Counted from the first letter of the stretch, positions 31,203 through 43,337 are shown. The stretch: 64,000 nt of DNA from Nansenia antarctica (GCA_963989245.1 OZ022339.1:16084488-16148487); one strand, 5' to 3'. Made by a program: numbers and translations. The notes: generated by a model not told the origin, from the sequence alone.

Positions 31203-31917
31203 GTTTAGACACAGACCGCATTATCTCCGGACAGCGACGTATAGACGCAATTTAAACCACCACTTCCGCATGAATAACTATGCTAGACTACATGGAATCT
31301 CAGACTAAATGACGGTCTGGTACATATTTTGACAATCTACAGGCGTTTAGGGTATTAATTTAAACTCAACGTGCTGCTAGACTAAAACAGGTTTAGACAC
31401 AGACCGCATTTATCTGGGTTAAAGGACAGCGACGTATAGACGCAATTTAAACCACCACTTCCGCATGAATAACTATGCTAGACTACATGGAATCTCAGAC
31501 TAAATGACGGTCTGGTACATATTTTGACAGTCTACAGGCGTTTAGGGTATTAATTTAAACTCAACGTGCTGCTAGACTAAAACAGGTTTAGACACAGACA
31601 GCATTTATCTGGGTTAAAGGACAGCGACGTATAGACGCAATTTAAACCACCACTTCCGCATGAATAACTATGCTAGACTACATGGAATCTCAGACTAAAT
31701 GACGGTCTGGTACATATTTTGACAATCTACAGGCGTTTAGGGTATTAATTTAAACTCAACGTGCTGCTAGACTAAAACAGGTTTAGACACAGACCGCATT
31801 TATCTGGGTTAAAGGACAGCAACGTATAGACGCAATTTAAACCACCACTTCCGCATGAATAACTATGCTAGACTACATGGAATCTCATACTACATGACGT
31901 CTGGGACGTATTCTGAC
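31203..31917 (+). repeat. 195-bp tandem array, about 3.6 copies
   Basis: Copies start GTTTAGACACAGACCGCATT at 31203, 31391, 31586 and 31781. The first lacks about 7 bp; the last is partial. Copies are almost identical. A shared flank, GGGTTTAATAACGG through AAGTAGAAAATAT, lies on both sides of the array (about 31157-31202 and 31927-31972). Confidence 0.92.
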
Positions 31918-32195
31918 AGTTTAGAGGGGTTTAATAACGGTTTTCATGCATTTAAGATAAGTAGAAAATATAGCCGTAATATAGCTGGTCTATATTGGTT
32001 TATATTCTAGACGCGAGGTTGAAAAGACGTCTATTGCTCACTGGGTGTGGTCTAGTTTTTTCTAGTGGGTATACTGTGATTTTTCCCTCCCAGCCTCATA
32101 TCGTTCATTTCGGAAAGCCATAAAAATAAATCTGCACTCCCTGTATAACGTTATATCTAACATTACATGTTATAAGGCTAATCTGTGCATGATAG

Positions 32196-32873
32196 TAGGG
32201 CTGCAACTAACGATTATTTTGGTAGTCGACTAATCTGTCGATTATTTTTCGGTTAGTCGTGTGGCCGCGGCAGTGGCCGCGGGCTCCAGTGCATGTTGTA
32301 CCTCACCTTCTGAAGTCTGCACACCTGTGAATGTCACCCTGTTGTCCAGTCTCTCTGGCTTAACATACGTTCCCATTGCAAATTCAAATAATGAAATATT
32401 TGAATTTGGACCTTCCAAAACATTTAATACATACAATAATCAATCTTTGTTTCAATGAAACAAAATAAATAATAAACAGATTTATGCTTCTGCGTCACAC
32501 CGACGACGCGCACCTTCCCCAGAATCTCAAAAAGGGGCTAGTGCTACGCAGAACAACGCAGACCGCACTGCACGTGATTGGTCCGCTTGGTAGCACGTGA
32601 CTCTGACATGTTTCTGACTGCCTCGTCGGCCTGAATGCGCAAGCGATGATAGAAATGTTGTTTACGTTTTCTGTAATGAGCAGGTTTGAAACATTAAGAT
32701 AACCGTCGCATTATCTTAGTTTAATATAATTTCATGTTTCATGTTAATGTTACCTTTTTTTATAACAACCTTAAAAAAAAAAAAAAAAAAAAGGGGGGTT
32801 TTCAAACTTTTTAAAAATCAAAAATACGATTAGTCGACACTAAAATTCCACGTCGACGAGTTTTGCAGCCCTA
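32196..32873. mobile_element. hAT-like non-autonomous element with perfect 8-bp duplication
   Basis: The ends TAGGGCTGCAA and TTGCAGCCCTA are inverted repeats, flanked by CATGATAG at 32188-32195 and 32874-32881. An 8-bp duplication and this TIR form identify hAT. Inner GTCGACTAAT blocks are also inverted. A poly-A run (about 32775) and GC-rich GTGGCCGCGG (about 32260) lie inside. No transposase frame. Confidence 0.92.
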
Positions 32874-32881
32874 CATGATAG

Positions 32882-33478
32882 TGCTGCATTTTGACATATT
32901 TCATGTCGCATTTCACCCCTGTTGATGGTATATGATGCTATAGTCAGTCCCAATGGTCCAAAAGTCAAGTGCTTCTTAACACAGATGGGGTGAATTTGAT
33001 GAATGAAAGTGTGAAAGTTCTGTCACAAAATGCCGTTACGTATCCTCGCACATTTCTAAGTGGGTATATACGGAAATCCTTGGCCTTTCCTACTGCGTAT
33101 ACAGCGTAGTCCTGCGTATCACGTAGACTACAGCACTGAACAGTGTGATGTGTAGAGGGAACTGCAGTCCATCCAGGAGAGAGTTATTCCCTTTCGAACG
33201 CTCAACCTGTGTGATGTGGTGACAGCTCAGAACAGAAGGCAGGAGTGACGAGTAGCAAAAACCATGACGGGCTGATGGCGTCGGGTTTGAACTGGCTGCC
33301 AGAGAAAGTGAGCTGTGTTTTATTCACATGTTTATATACGCTCAGGTTGAATCTCATGTTGAGTCAAGGGGCAAAGTGCAGTAAAAACATGACTCCCCCC
33401 CAAACCCCTTAGTAAGGTTTTGTTCTCAATAATCTGTCTCCACAAATCCCAAAGGCATGAAACCCTGCTGACAAGAGA
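32882..33478. other. No recognised feature
   Basis: Unique stretch. Confidence 0.4.

Positions 33479-33514
<36 letters not shown>
33479..33514 (+). repeat. (CA)n microsatellite
   Basis: About 17 CA units. Confidence 0.9.
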
Positions 33515-33518
<4 letters not shown>

Positions 33519-33566
33519 ACACACTGGTGTATTGTTGCTGTAAAAATGGTTTCGCTCGGTGTATGT

Positions 33567-33690
33567 GGTCCTTTGTGGCTCAGACAGGTAGAGCATGGCG
33601 ATAACAATGCTACGGTTGTGGGTTTGTTTCCCGTTGGGACCATGTATACAGACACCCTGTACTGTAAGTTGCTAAAGAAACGCTTTTCAA
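33567..33690 (+). mobile_element. tRNA-derived SINE (HpaI-like)
   Basis: GGTCCTTTGTGGCTCAG with an A-box-like TGGCTCAGACAGG and a B-box-like GGTTTGTTTCC, then ACCATGTATACAGAC and a degenerate tail TGTAAGTTGCTAAAG. Same family as the split copy at 4995. Confidence 0.7.
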
Positions 33691-35168
33691 GCTTTAATGA
33701 AAAAGGCTGAATCGATCTTTCGGATATTTGGCCTATTTTCAGTCTGTCACCACTCGAGTAGATGTTCCACACGGCTTGGAGAATTACGGCAGAGAAATTG
33801 TGATAGGCGTAAACAACCTTTTGCAATGCAATGTTGCATGTCTCAATAATTGAAGGATTCTGAACTTGTGGCTTTGCCGACAGCCTGACAGACTATACAT
33901 TTAGGAAAAACTAAACAATAAGAATTGGTGAAGAATAAACGGGTCTCTGCTCTTCATCTCTATAGACAAAAGTGACATTGTGAGGTTACTGCGGTGGGTC
34001 TGCGGTGGTCCCATCAACGGTGACAAAGCCATCAATGTCACAGAAAGGTCATTCATCTCCAGAATCACATGACCTCTCCGCTGGCCCCCTATCCAGGCTT
34101 GTTTTGAGTGCCACTGGCCTAAACAAGATTAGATGATTTGTGCACAGCAAACTAAATAGGTGATATCCCAAATATCAGCAAGTAGACAGACAGCCAGATG
34201 TTTAGAACCCATACCAAGGATGGACCATTGAACTAGAATGAGTAGAATGGACATACGGGCGGGCGGACTAGCCAAACTGCCATGGTCTGAGGGTAGACTG
34301 TCTATTTTACTCATTCTATTTCAGCATTCTATTGAATTCGTCCTCGTTCTGGAAAGCTTTCATCGCGGTCGGTCGAAAGTCCGAGCGAGTGACGTGCTCT
34401 AAGCGATGAAGAGGAAAAAAACAACGAAAGAGGAAATGAGTACACTAAAGATCGCTCTCTGAGATGAACATCCTTTCATGTTCGCCCCCCTTTTTTTCTC
34501 AAACAAAAGAAGAAGACTGAATAAAGATGCAGCTGCATTAGGGCTACTGCACTCTGTCTGGGAGGAGGAGTAGAAGAAGAAGAAGAAGACAGAGTGAACG
34601 AGAGAAAAGGAGAAAGAGAAAAGAAAGAAAGAGGAAAGAGCTTCTGGTGGTACGCTACAGTTGAATCTGATTTATTAACCTCTAGAACAGCCCATAATAC
34701 TCTACTTTGCTCCTGCCATTGATAGACGATTTCAAGCCCCAGCGGGCCCGGATAAAAATAGACCTACGCACTGAATTGTGGGAATCCCAAAGGTCAGCAC
34801 TGTCGTCCGGTAAACCTCCATGGGTTTTATGGTCATAACGTTACGTTCCACATATTGGACAGACATCAGCCTAAATGAAGGTATGTTGTGACGTGGGCTG
34901 TATTGTGAGGCAGGGGGTTCTTTTCAGAGAGAGTTAAGAGTTCAGTGCCTCGCTCAAGGGCACAAAGGCAGTGGTAGTCACCTTAGATACACGTGTTTCC
35001 GTGTTTCCAAAAAAGTCTGAACATTTCGACATAATGTCACTATCTGGCCATGTTAGGAAGGAGAGAATGACGTTGCTTTTTCATGACAAACATCTGACCC
35101 TTAAACAAGACAAACACAGTAGGAGGCGGAGCACAGTATTTCACTGCTTGTCAACTCTGACAATATTA
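33691..35168. other. Long unique stretch, no gene
   Basis: An AAG/GAA-rich patch occurs at about 34565-34640. No exon, RNA or mobile element recognised. Confidence 0.4.
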
Positions 35169-35389
35169 CGTGACGTTAGAATTATAAGGTTCTCCTCCAT
35201 TTTTGGTCAAAATTTAGTTTTTTACATAATCTGATCCATTAGGTGTTATTTTTAAAATGTTGACATTTTTGAGTTAGTAATTAATAAAACACAAAGGTTC
35301 CATCTCACAAAACATAATGGAATGTAAAAACTTTGACGCTCAATATCTCTGAACTACCCGAAACGGAGATAGAACCTTATAAGCTCACG
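35169..35389. mobile_element. MITE, TTATAAGG family, copy 3
   Basis: Left CGTGACGTTAGAATTATAAGG and right CCTTATAAGCTCACG are flanked by TA on both sides. The interior matches copy 2 but lacks the TTATTAATGCCTG block. Confidence 0.75.
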
Positions 35390-36559
35390 TACTGACATCT
35401 CACCCACCGATCGACTACGTGTGATATTACAGAAAGCCAAGGAAAGCACCCCCACAACCCCCCTAACCAGGTGGAGTCGACCAGGCCCAACCGCCCCGAA
35501 AGGGAAATGTCTCCTCAGCTGCTTCCTTCCAGGCACTTCCCTATTGGCCTCAAACAGAGATAATTGGCCCCTTAATCACCACGGCAACTGGACACCAGGG
35601 AGAAGCCAGTGACAAACACACAAACCACAGAAACAGCTAACTGCATCCTAATTACCGGAGTGCCGATGAGTGCAATGTTCCCATTAAAAGAGTTACATCT
35701 CTCAGTAAAAAAAGGGTCTGTTTAAAAGTCATTCCACGCACACACACACACACAGACAAACGATAATCAGGCCTCTTAATTTTCGACTTGATGTGTTGAA
35801 TCTATTTTTCTGACCACTCTGAACTCTTGTTTATATGGCGATATATGAGGGCCTAACTTTCCTGGGGAATCATTGGCACCCTTGTGTTATTATGCGCAAA
35901 TCAAGTCGAGATTGAAAAGAGCCTTTTGTAAGTGGTCCGAGAGTCTCTCTTTAGCATACTCTAGTTGTTGGTATGATGTGTGAAGATTTAGAATTCCCAT
36001 TCAATGAACATGACATTATTTATCATGCGTATTTCATTCAATCTACTGTATTTTCAACAGGCAGTGTAAAAATAACACAATGTGTTTGAGGACGCACAAT
36101 CGTAGCTTGATGGCTTGTCTGCTTTCCATCCCATATGTCAAATGTGAATTTTCCTCAGAGAAACTACAAAGCTACATTGAGACTGGTAGCCAGAGGGAAA
36201 TCAGTCTCAACCAATCAGAAAGTAGGTGGAATAAAAAATAAAAAAAGACATTCATCAGCCATTACTGTACCCTCAGTAACACAATCACCTGAGGCTAGCC
36301 TCCACCATTTTGTATGTCAGCCTCCGTGGCCGTGAATAATAATGGCTGATGTAAAGTGAAGGACACCCGTCCCTATGCGTCCATATTGTTTTTGACTGTC
36401 TCAGACAGCAGGTTCAATGTTGCTGGGAGGAACCCTAAGCTCTCTTATCCTGGTGCTGCTGCTGGTTCTGGTTTACACCCTCAGCCACCGAGCCATTCAG
36501 CTATCCTGAAGGTTATTGACTCTATAACAAACAGGGTTCCCTGTTCAAGGGCACGGCTA
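35390..36559. other. Unique stretch with a very short (CA)n
   Basis: CA repeat at about 35739-35753. No coding or RNA feature recognised. Confidence 0.4.
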
Positions 36560-36690
36560 AACAAATGTGTGTGTGTGTGTGCGTGCGTACATGCCGGTGT
36601 CTGCGTGTGTGTCTGTGTGTGTGTCTGCGTGTGTGTGTCTGCGTGCGTGCGTGTGTGTGTGTGTCTGCATGTGTGTGTGTGCGTGCGTGG
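36560..36690 (+). repeat. (GT)n / (GTCT)n microsatellite
   Basis: GT repeat with GCGT and CTGC interruptions. Confidence 0.9.
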
Positions 36691-37467
36691 CGTGTGTTAA
36701 GAGCGATGATTGATTTCCATTTCATCCGGGGCTAGGTTTGTGTCTGTGCTGGTTACCTCCTCTATGAATCAGAAGGTAATAGTGTGCCTCCGAGCTCACA
36801 GGCTGTCAGGACGTGGCTAAGCACGTGGCTCCCAGCACCACTCATATCTCTACCAGCAGCACTCATATCTCTACCAGCAGCACTCCCTCCAAACATGGCT
36901 ATGGGAGGCACAGGTTTAAGCTGCAATCTTCTAAGCACCTATTAATATGCAGAGCCTAACACGATTCTACATATCAAAAAAGGAGCAGAATTGTAACTAG
37001 ACCATTACTGAGATGTAGGCCTGTGTGATGTGTCCTCCTGTTATTAACAATACATAATCAAAGCTACCCCTTTTTTTTCAACGACAACCTACTGTATATA
37101 CCTAATGACAGTAGGCTACTTATAGTGTTTCCAAATGAGGTTGGTGATTTGAATTCCTTTCCAATAAAGAGCCTTCTGCTATGTGTAGCCTGTATGCATA
37201 GCCTCTCCTTAGGGGCGGAGGTACCGTGATGGCACGGGGGGGGGGGGGGCATCGGCCACTCTGTGTGACCCCCCCAACGCCCACTGGGTGTTGAGTGCTG
37301 TCAATCAGTAAAGACGTTGTGAAAGTTTCGAGAAGCGATCGGATTGCGGATTGAATTGGCCATCCCTTGTGCCTCCGCAATTTCATTGGCTCTTAGTGAT
37401 GTCAATCATTGTGTGCTTTGACAGCGCAAATTCAAGTTAGTATATGCAGATGTTGGTGAAGAAGACA
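36691..37467. other. Unique stretch, no gene
   Basis: Contains a 20-bp tandem CACTCATATCTCTACCAGCA (about 36839-36880) and a poly-G run at 37238. Nothing else recognised. Confidence 0.4.
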
Positions 37468-37549
37468 GTGTTTTCCGTTTTTTTGCATGTTACGAAAGTA
37501 TGGAAGTGCCCACTCGATATTAAAGAAAAGAAAAATTAGGATCACTAAA
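37468..37549 (+). repeat. Unclassified interspersed repeat B, copy 2
   Basis: Shares TTTTTTTGCAT, GCCCACTCGATAT and TTAGGATCACT with 9211-9297. Confidence 0.55.
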
Positions 37550-37652
37550 TTCCCCCCCTTCCTCCGCTACAGCAGAGTAACAGAAGAGAACCACACAGAC
37601 AAACAAATTGCAATAAACATACATTTAAAAATGTACAATAATAGTAATAATA

Positions 37653-38052
37653 TAGCCCCGCGGTGGCGTAGCGGTCTAAGCACTAGCCACTAGTGCAAGC
37701 TGCCCACCGGGGACTGGGATCGAATCCCGGTCTCGCCAGACCCGGATATGGCTGGGGCACACACAGGGAGCGGCATATTGAGCGGCCGCTCCCGAGGGCG
37801 GTATAGGACTATTTCCGGACAAGGATCCGTCGCTCAACACCGCCCCCGGGGTGCCGGAATAACGGTGCTGGGCTCGAGAAGCCAGTCAGCTAGTCTGCCT
37901 GGCGATCTCCTCTGGGGCTGCCGGCCACGGGGTCGTGCGGCGGATCCTACGCAATAGGCAGGGGATAATTGGATGCTAGGTTGGGTTCAATTGGATACCA
38001 AATTGGGTGAAAAAGGGATAAAATCTGAAAAAATAAAATAAATAAATAAATA
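37653..38052 (+). mobile_element. Long tRNA-derived SINE with 13-bp duplication
   Basis: The head carries an A box TGGCGTAGCGG (37664) and a B box GGATCGAATCC (37717), followed by a roughly 270-bp body and a (AAAT)n tail. AATAGTAATAATA flanks it at 37640-37652 and 38053-38065, the mark of target-primed retrotransposition. Length and body suggest a core-domain SINE (Deu- or V-type), but the family is not confirmed. Confidence 0.85.
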
Positions 38053-38065
38053 AATAGTAATAATA

Positions 38066-39303
38066 ACAATAACAAAGTAGGAGATTTTTTAATGAGTAAA
38101 AATAAATACTGTGTGTGTGTATTTATTTATAGCCTATAGATGCAGCTGTGTAAGTTTAACATACAGTATATTGCCAACCACCTACAGGCCACTGTCCTAA
38201 CAGCAAAGTCAGCTGTGGAGCAGCTTTTAGCAAACAGGCTTTCGGAAGACTAGCCCAAACAAAAACGTTGCATTAGCTCTGGAGCGACCTCTCTACATGG
38301 CCGCTCACAGATTTAATCTCATTAGCTCCATTGTAAAACATTAATGCTAATGGAATACGTTAGCCAAAGCGCTTCTGTTAGCCACATCACTGAAGCCGGT
38401 TGGACAGTATTAGTATCAGACCAGGGTTAGCCTTACATAGAAAGCCTTAGCCATTGAGCGCATTGTTGCTAAGGTAAGAAGGCCATCGGAGACTAATCCA
38501 TACTTCGTCTCACAATAGCTGTGAACCCTCAGCCAGTGTTCCTTATCTGTGTGACTAACTCATCATTCTTTGATAACATTTGATAGAATAATGGGATTGT
38601 TTCTGAGAAACAAAACCCCTCTTTGGCTTAACAGGTTTTCTCGGTCATCAACTACTTAAAAATCGAAAAAGGATTGGAAGCAAAGAGTAAAACTAAAATA
38701 AAGGTTTAAAAAGGTGTGTGTGTGTGTGTGGGGGGGGGTGATCATTTTAGAAGCAACAAGAACAGATTAACTTGGAGTGAACAACTTTGTGGGGCACTGT
38801 CTCTCCTTCTCGTAATTGATTGTTGTTGTTGCTTTTTTTGTTTGTTGTTCTGCATAGTTCTTTCTTATCCCCTATTCCAGAATGAGATGAGAGCCACGAT
38901 AACTCCTAACAGAAGCCACAACAATGGTGTTGTCTTATAATGTTATGTTCGATATTCTGGTGTCTATTGTCTGTCTGTCCCGTGTTTCGTTTAAAAGACG
39001 TCCACAGTGACTATGCTGGTTATGCATTAAATCGTCATTTATTCTTCCATTTGAATGCTGGCCGTATTATTTATTTTAGCGTTTACAAGTATGCCCAATG
39101 TTCTTGTGTGTTTTGGCTGTCATTGATGCCTGTTCTGGTGTCTGCGAGCTTTTCTGTCACTGTCTATCTGGAAAGATGCCTGTCAGTCTTGCCTGTGTTG
39201 TCTATTCCAGATGTCTGTTCACAATATAATTGGATTGGAAGGAAAATTACTACAATTTAAATTAACGGACAATGTATAATGAGAAGACTGCACAATGTAA
39301 TGA
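38066..39303. other. Unique stretch, no gene
   Basis: A short GT run followed by poly-G at about 38714-38740. Open frames lack recognisable domains. Confidence 0.4.
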
Positions 39304-39371
39304 TATAATGACCTGAAAGGCTTTCACTGAAAGGAAACCTGACATACCTGAAAGCCTTTTAGGTCATTATA
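39304..39371. repeat. Hairpin with 23-bp arms
   Basis: TATAATGACCTGAAAGGC at the left and its near-complement at 39349-39371, with one mismatch and a 22-bp loop. Perhaps a tiny MITE. Confidence 0.8.
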
Positions 39372-39406
39372 TAATTTAATTTTGCAGTCTGATCCTTGGT
39401 ATCACA

Positions 39407-39459
<53 letters not shown>
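39407..39459 (+). repeat. (CAA)n microsatellite
   Basis: About 17 CAA units. Confidence 0.92.
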
Positions 39460-39812
39460 CTCTCTTCCTCCCAGACATTTTGGCCCTAATCCTGTATCAC
39501 CCTCATCAGGCTTCCTTAATGAGCTTTCCCTCAGGCAGACTTGGTCTCTGTTGATGGACCCTTCTGAGTCTGAAGAAGACAGGTGAAAACAGGCCTTATG
39601 AACGTCTATCTGAGACACGTTACCTTATCTCAATGGTCTGCATAGCAGTTTTGTGATGGAAGCTAGCTAGCCTAGCGCCATTGGCTAGTGGAAATGAAGA
39701 TCATTTGAATCGCAAATGTTCCTCTCATGGCCACAGGGGGGGGCAGATCTCATGTGTCGTTTCTTTAATGTCCGTCCCACAGTGGGTGACGCCTGGCTGT
39801 TTAGCTAAACTT

Positions 39813-40974
39813 AGGCTGCATTTACACCGCAGGTCGTAAATGCCTAGTTCCGATTTAGTGCCTATATTAGATTTTTGGGATCGCCTGGTTACACCTACTT
39901 TTTCAAATGACCTATACCCGATACCTGTGCTTACACTACTTAACACTTGAAACGACCCGCATGCGTACATGAGGGTTTGGTGACCGGAAACCAAAGTAAA
40001 CAGACAGCCGACACGGACGCAAACGACAGACAGTAAACACTGCTTTGTTTCTGTACAAAGCATTTATTTTCACTTGCATAGACTCTTCACACCTGGACAT
40101 CTGTCCACCATCCTGACCCGTCCTCGTCCATTCCGGCTTCACCAGTGTCGCGCCTCACCTTTGAACAGCTGTTGTGACTTGTGGTGACGTGAAACAAACG
40201 TCAAACATCATCAAAATGCCAAAGACCGTCGTATTTTCAATGACGTGCAAAAATCGGAATTGCGAGTTATAGGCGACCTGCCTGGTTAGACCGCAGTCGA
40301 AATGACACATATCCGATTCGTATCTGATCGAGGACGGCGTGAGAATGAGGCCTGGATCGGATGTGAGAATATCTGATTCAATGTGCTTTTGTACTGGTTA
40401 CACCTACATGTTCCACATGTGAGCACAAAATCTGAATTGTGTCACTTCAGTTAAGTTCAGAGTGAAGTTTAAAACCCTCATGTTCGTTTTTAAAGCACTG
40501 AACGGCCTTGCCCACTCTACATCACAGAACTCTTGGACTATTGCCTCCAGCGCAAGATCCCTCAGATCCGACAAAAAGAGACTCTTGATGGTCCCCCCGA
40601 TCAAAGCTGGTAACAAGGGGAGATCGGGCCTTTGCAGTGGCAGCTCCACCGCTGTGGAACGACCTCCCACTGAACATCAAGACCGCCCCCCCCGATCTAG
40701 AGACTTTCAAGACTCAAAACGCACTACTGCCGTGAACTAGGCTACTAAGACGTTCCTGATATGTTACAGGAATGTCTGTCTTTATATATGTGCGGTTATG
40801 AATGTTAGATGTTTATTTTGTTGTCCTTACCCGTCGGTTGTTACCATAATCCATCATGTTTTCGTGCTGTTTTTAGAGTCCGCGCCCAGGGCGCCCTAAA
40901 CTCATGGAGTTTGGTGCGTTTTTAAATAAAATTGACTATGACTATGACTTCTACCTGGCGGTGTAAACGCAGCC
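39813..40974. mobile_element. hAT-like DNA element with a nested L2
   Basis: The ends GGCTGCATTTACACCGC and GCGGTGTAAACGCAGCC are inverted with one or two changes. The interior has repeated GATCGGA/ATCCGATT-type motifs. No transposase frame or clear 8-bp duplication. The L2 fragment at 40445-40952 interrupts its right part. Confidence 0.7.
40445..40952 (+). pseudogene. L2-type LINE 3' fragment
   Basis: The frame reads RVKFKTLMFVFKALNGLA, the usual L2 junction, then breaks. Further pieces in other frames recall IKAGNKGRSG-type and PPLWNDLPL-type C-terminal motifs, and the end is heavily frameshifted. The tail is AATAAAATTGACTATGACTA. Confidence 0.75.
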
Positions 40975-42038
40975 AGAGAGTGGGGGAGAAAACCAAGATG
41001 GCTGCTCTAGGAGGACCCCTGATTGGCTCCCTGCGGTCTCACCTGCCCTGATGAATGACCCAGGTCTATAAAGGTGAAGGCTCCGGAAAAACCCCAGGAA
41101 GATGATTTTTTTTAACATGGCAGGGTAGGTGGGAGACGTACATAACACAACGTTGCTATCTTACCACCTTTACACGTGAAACTCCAGCACCTGCTTAAAT
41201 CTTACTGGATGTTCCTTTTCTTGTTTATGCGTTTATATACCTTTTATGCAAATTAAAGGCTTATCCATCCGAAACATATTTGGCCTAATTAACGAGTTCA
41301 TCAACAAGCCAGTTACTACGATCAATGTAGGTTAGCCCTAGATCTTCAACACCAACGAGTTTGGTGTTTCCGAGTACAGAGGTACAGTAGCTACACTACA
41401 CACGACTAGACGTCCACGCACAGGGTGGATCCCACTTCTGACAGTTGTCCGTTATTTCTAAAAACAGACGGTCGACTGGCGCGCGCGTGCACATGTCAGT
41501 CGACAGCAATATGCTATTATTACAGCCGACCATCTGATCCCAGCTGGTTCATTCATTAGCAAAAAATGAATGTGAATTACTTCAGGTTCAGCCAACCAAA
41601 CATTCCCTCGGTAATTCTAATTAATACCATGGCCACTCCAGGTAACCTCTTACGAGAGAGTGGAGAAGATGCAGGGGAAGCATTTCCCAACAGCCCCCCC
41701 CCCCTCCCTCGTCCTGTACACTCCCAGACTCTCCTAGCCAAGGTTAAACAGTGCCTGTGTGTGCAATGTGCATGGGTGGAGATTAGGGACGTGTTGTTTG
41801 AATGTCCTGTATTTCTAAACGACCAACTGCCATTCATTTACAATCAAAATCACTTTGGGGGCGAAGAATGAAACCCTACTTCTCTGAACTGAAGGTCTGG
41901 TGGTGACAGTGTGTCTCTTTTCGATTGCCCCCCGTGGTTCCTTTAGGCTACATCCCATCGTACTCCCCCGTTCGTTAACTCTGTTCTATGCGCTCATGTT
42001 TATCTGCTGCTTGTTGTTTCTGTGCTTTCTGTTTCTGT
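40975..42038. other. Unique stretch, no gene
   Basis: No coding or RNA feature recognised. A short palindromic GGCGCGCGCGTG patch at about 41478. Confidence 0.4.
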
Positions 42039-42124
42039 GTTTTCAGTTTTTCCCATAATTGTCAGCGTCTTTGAGCCTCGGAAAAACGCTATATAAATAC
42101 AACGAATTATTATTATTATTATTA
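42039..42124 (+). mobile_element. L2-like LINE 3' tail
   Basis: AGCGTCTTTGAGCCTCGGAA, CGCTATATAAATACAACG and (ATT)n. Confidence 0.6.
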
Positions 42125-43230
42125 CACCATAGTGTCGAAGTCTCTTCCCTTTCCCTATTTCCTCTCCTTTCCTCAGAACTGATCTGAAAAGACTTGACAG
42201 GTCACAGCGATGGCGGAGGCTCATTATCGTTTCATCGTTTTATTTTGGTTCTTTTAGATCAGTGCCGATGAGGAAACAGGGACACTCTAGAGTCTAGAGT
42301 CTAGACCCACTGAGAAGCAGTGGTAGTAAAGTCTGCCGTTCTTCCTCGGTGGTGTATTTACAGTGCAGTCATCAGACAGACAGAATCCCTCTACCTCTAC
42401 CACTGCAACAAGATACCCTGAGCCTTGCATACCAAGTGCAACACTGTCCGTTTCGCTTTACCAGTCAAATATGATCTTCTTTGATGCGCCCACACCTCCT
42501 CATCCATCAACCATTCTCCCCAGAGACTCTTATCCCCTCTCACCGTTGGCCTACCATAAATCAACACCGGGATGAAGTCAGAATTAAAGAGGTACAGCAT
42601 GGAAAGCCAACCCCCCCGCCCCTTCCCCCTTCCCCCTCTCTTCCCCCTCTCTCCTCCTCCCCTCCTAGGACTGGGAGAAAGCTGGACAGACAGGTGGGAG
42701 ATTACTCTCTCTCTCTCTCTCTGCCTGGGAGACAGGTTTCATTAGCTTTATCTCCTCCTGGTGCAATAATACTCTCCAGGCTGCTCCTCTCTCCAGCCTC
42801 TGGCTGCTGCTAGCCCTGATACCAGGAGCATGCCTGGGTTGGAGAGGCGGTCAGGTCTGCTGGTGAATCTGGCCAGTTGGATTGGGTTGTTATCTCAGCT
42901 AACCGGGGAAGGCGCGCGGGGGGGCGGGGGGGTTAATAATGTTTCTTCCATATGAATCGAAATGTTTCTTTAAAACATCTGTTTGATTTCAATTATTCAA
43001 GAAGAGGTTATGTTACTGTGTGAGGTCCCATAGCTCATTAACACACAAAAACGGGGTCATTTGAGTAATTTGTCAAATAAAATAGAAAAACGCTTCTGGC
43101 TGTGTCATCGATAACAATTTTCAGATGGTAACGCTCTCCAACAGGGGGGGGGGGGGGGGGGGGAATTAATGAAATAAATTCACACAGAATCTAGGGACAT
43201 CATTTTAGCCCTAGAGAGACAAAGAAGAAA
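42125..43230. other. Unique stretch with small simple repeats
   Basis: TC at about 42704-42722, G runs at about 42917 and 43145-43163. No gene recognised. Confidence 0.4.
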
Positions 43231-43300
43231 GGCAGGGACACCACCACCACCACCACCTCCCCTACCACCACCAACACCACCACCACCACCACCAGATGGG
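43231..43300 (+). repeat. (CCA)n microsatellite
   Basis: CACCAC repeats with small breaks. Confidence 0.9.
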
Positions 43301-43337
43301 AAGAAACATATCTGTAGTCAAGAGATGCTCTTTTTTC

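Larger units (their letters stand above)
30010..32045. mobile_element. Composite TIR element carrying U2 and a 195-bp array
   Basis: The ends CCCAGTGAGCAAT (30010-30022) and ATTGCTCACTGGG (32033-32045) are perfect 13-bp inverted repeats; both are followed inward by AGACGTCT. The 2,036-bp interval holds, in order, AACGTCTA-rich repeats with a 61-bp-arm hairpin, a reverse-strand U2 copy, a PSE-like block, possible mini-exons, and a 195-bp tandem array. A possible TG dinucleotide duplication flanks it. No transposase is recognised, so it looks non-autonomous; the superfamily is not assigned. The modular make-up suggests capture of host sequence by a DNA transposon, which is inference. Confidence 0.7.
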
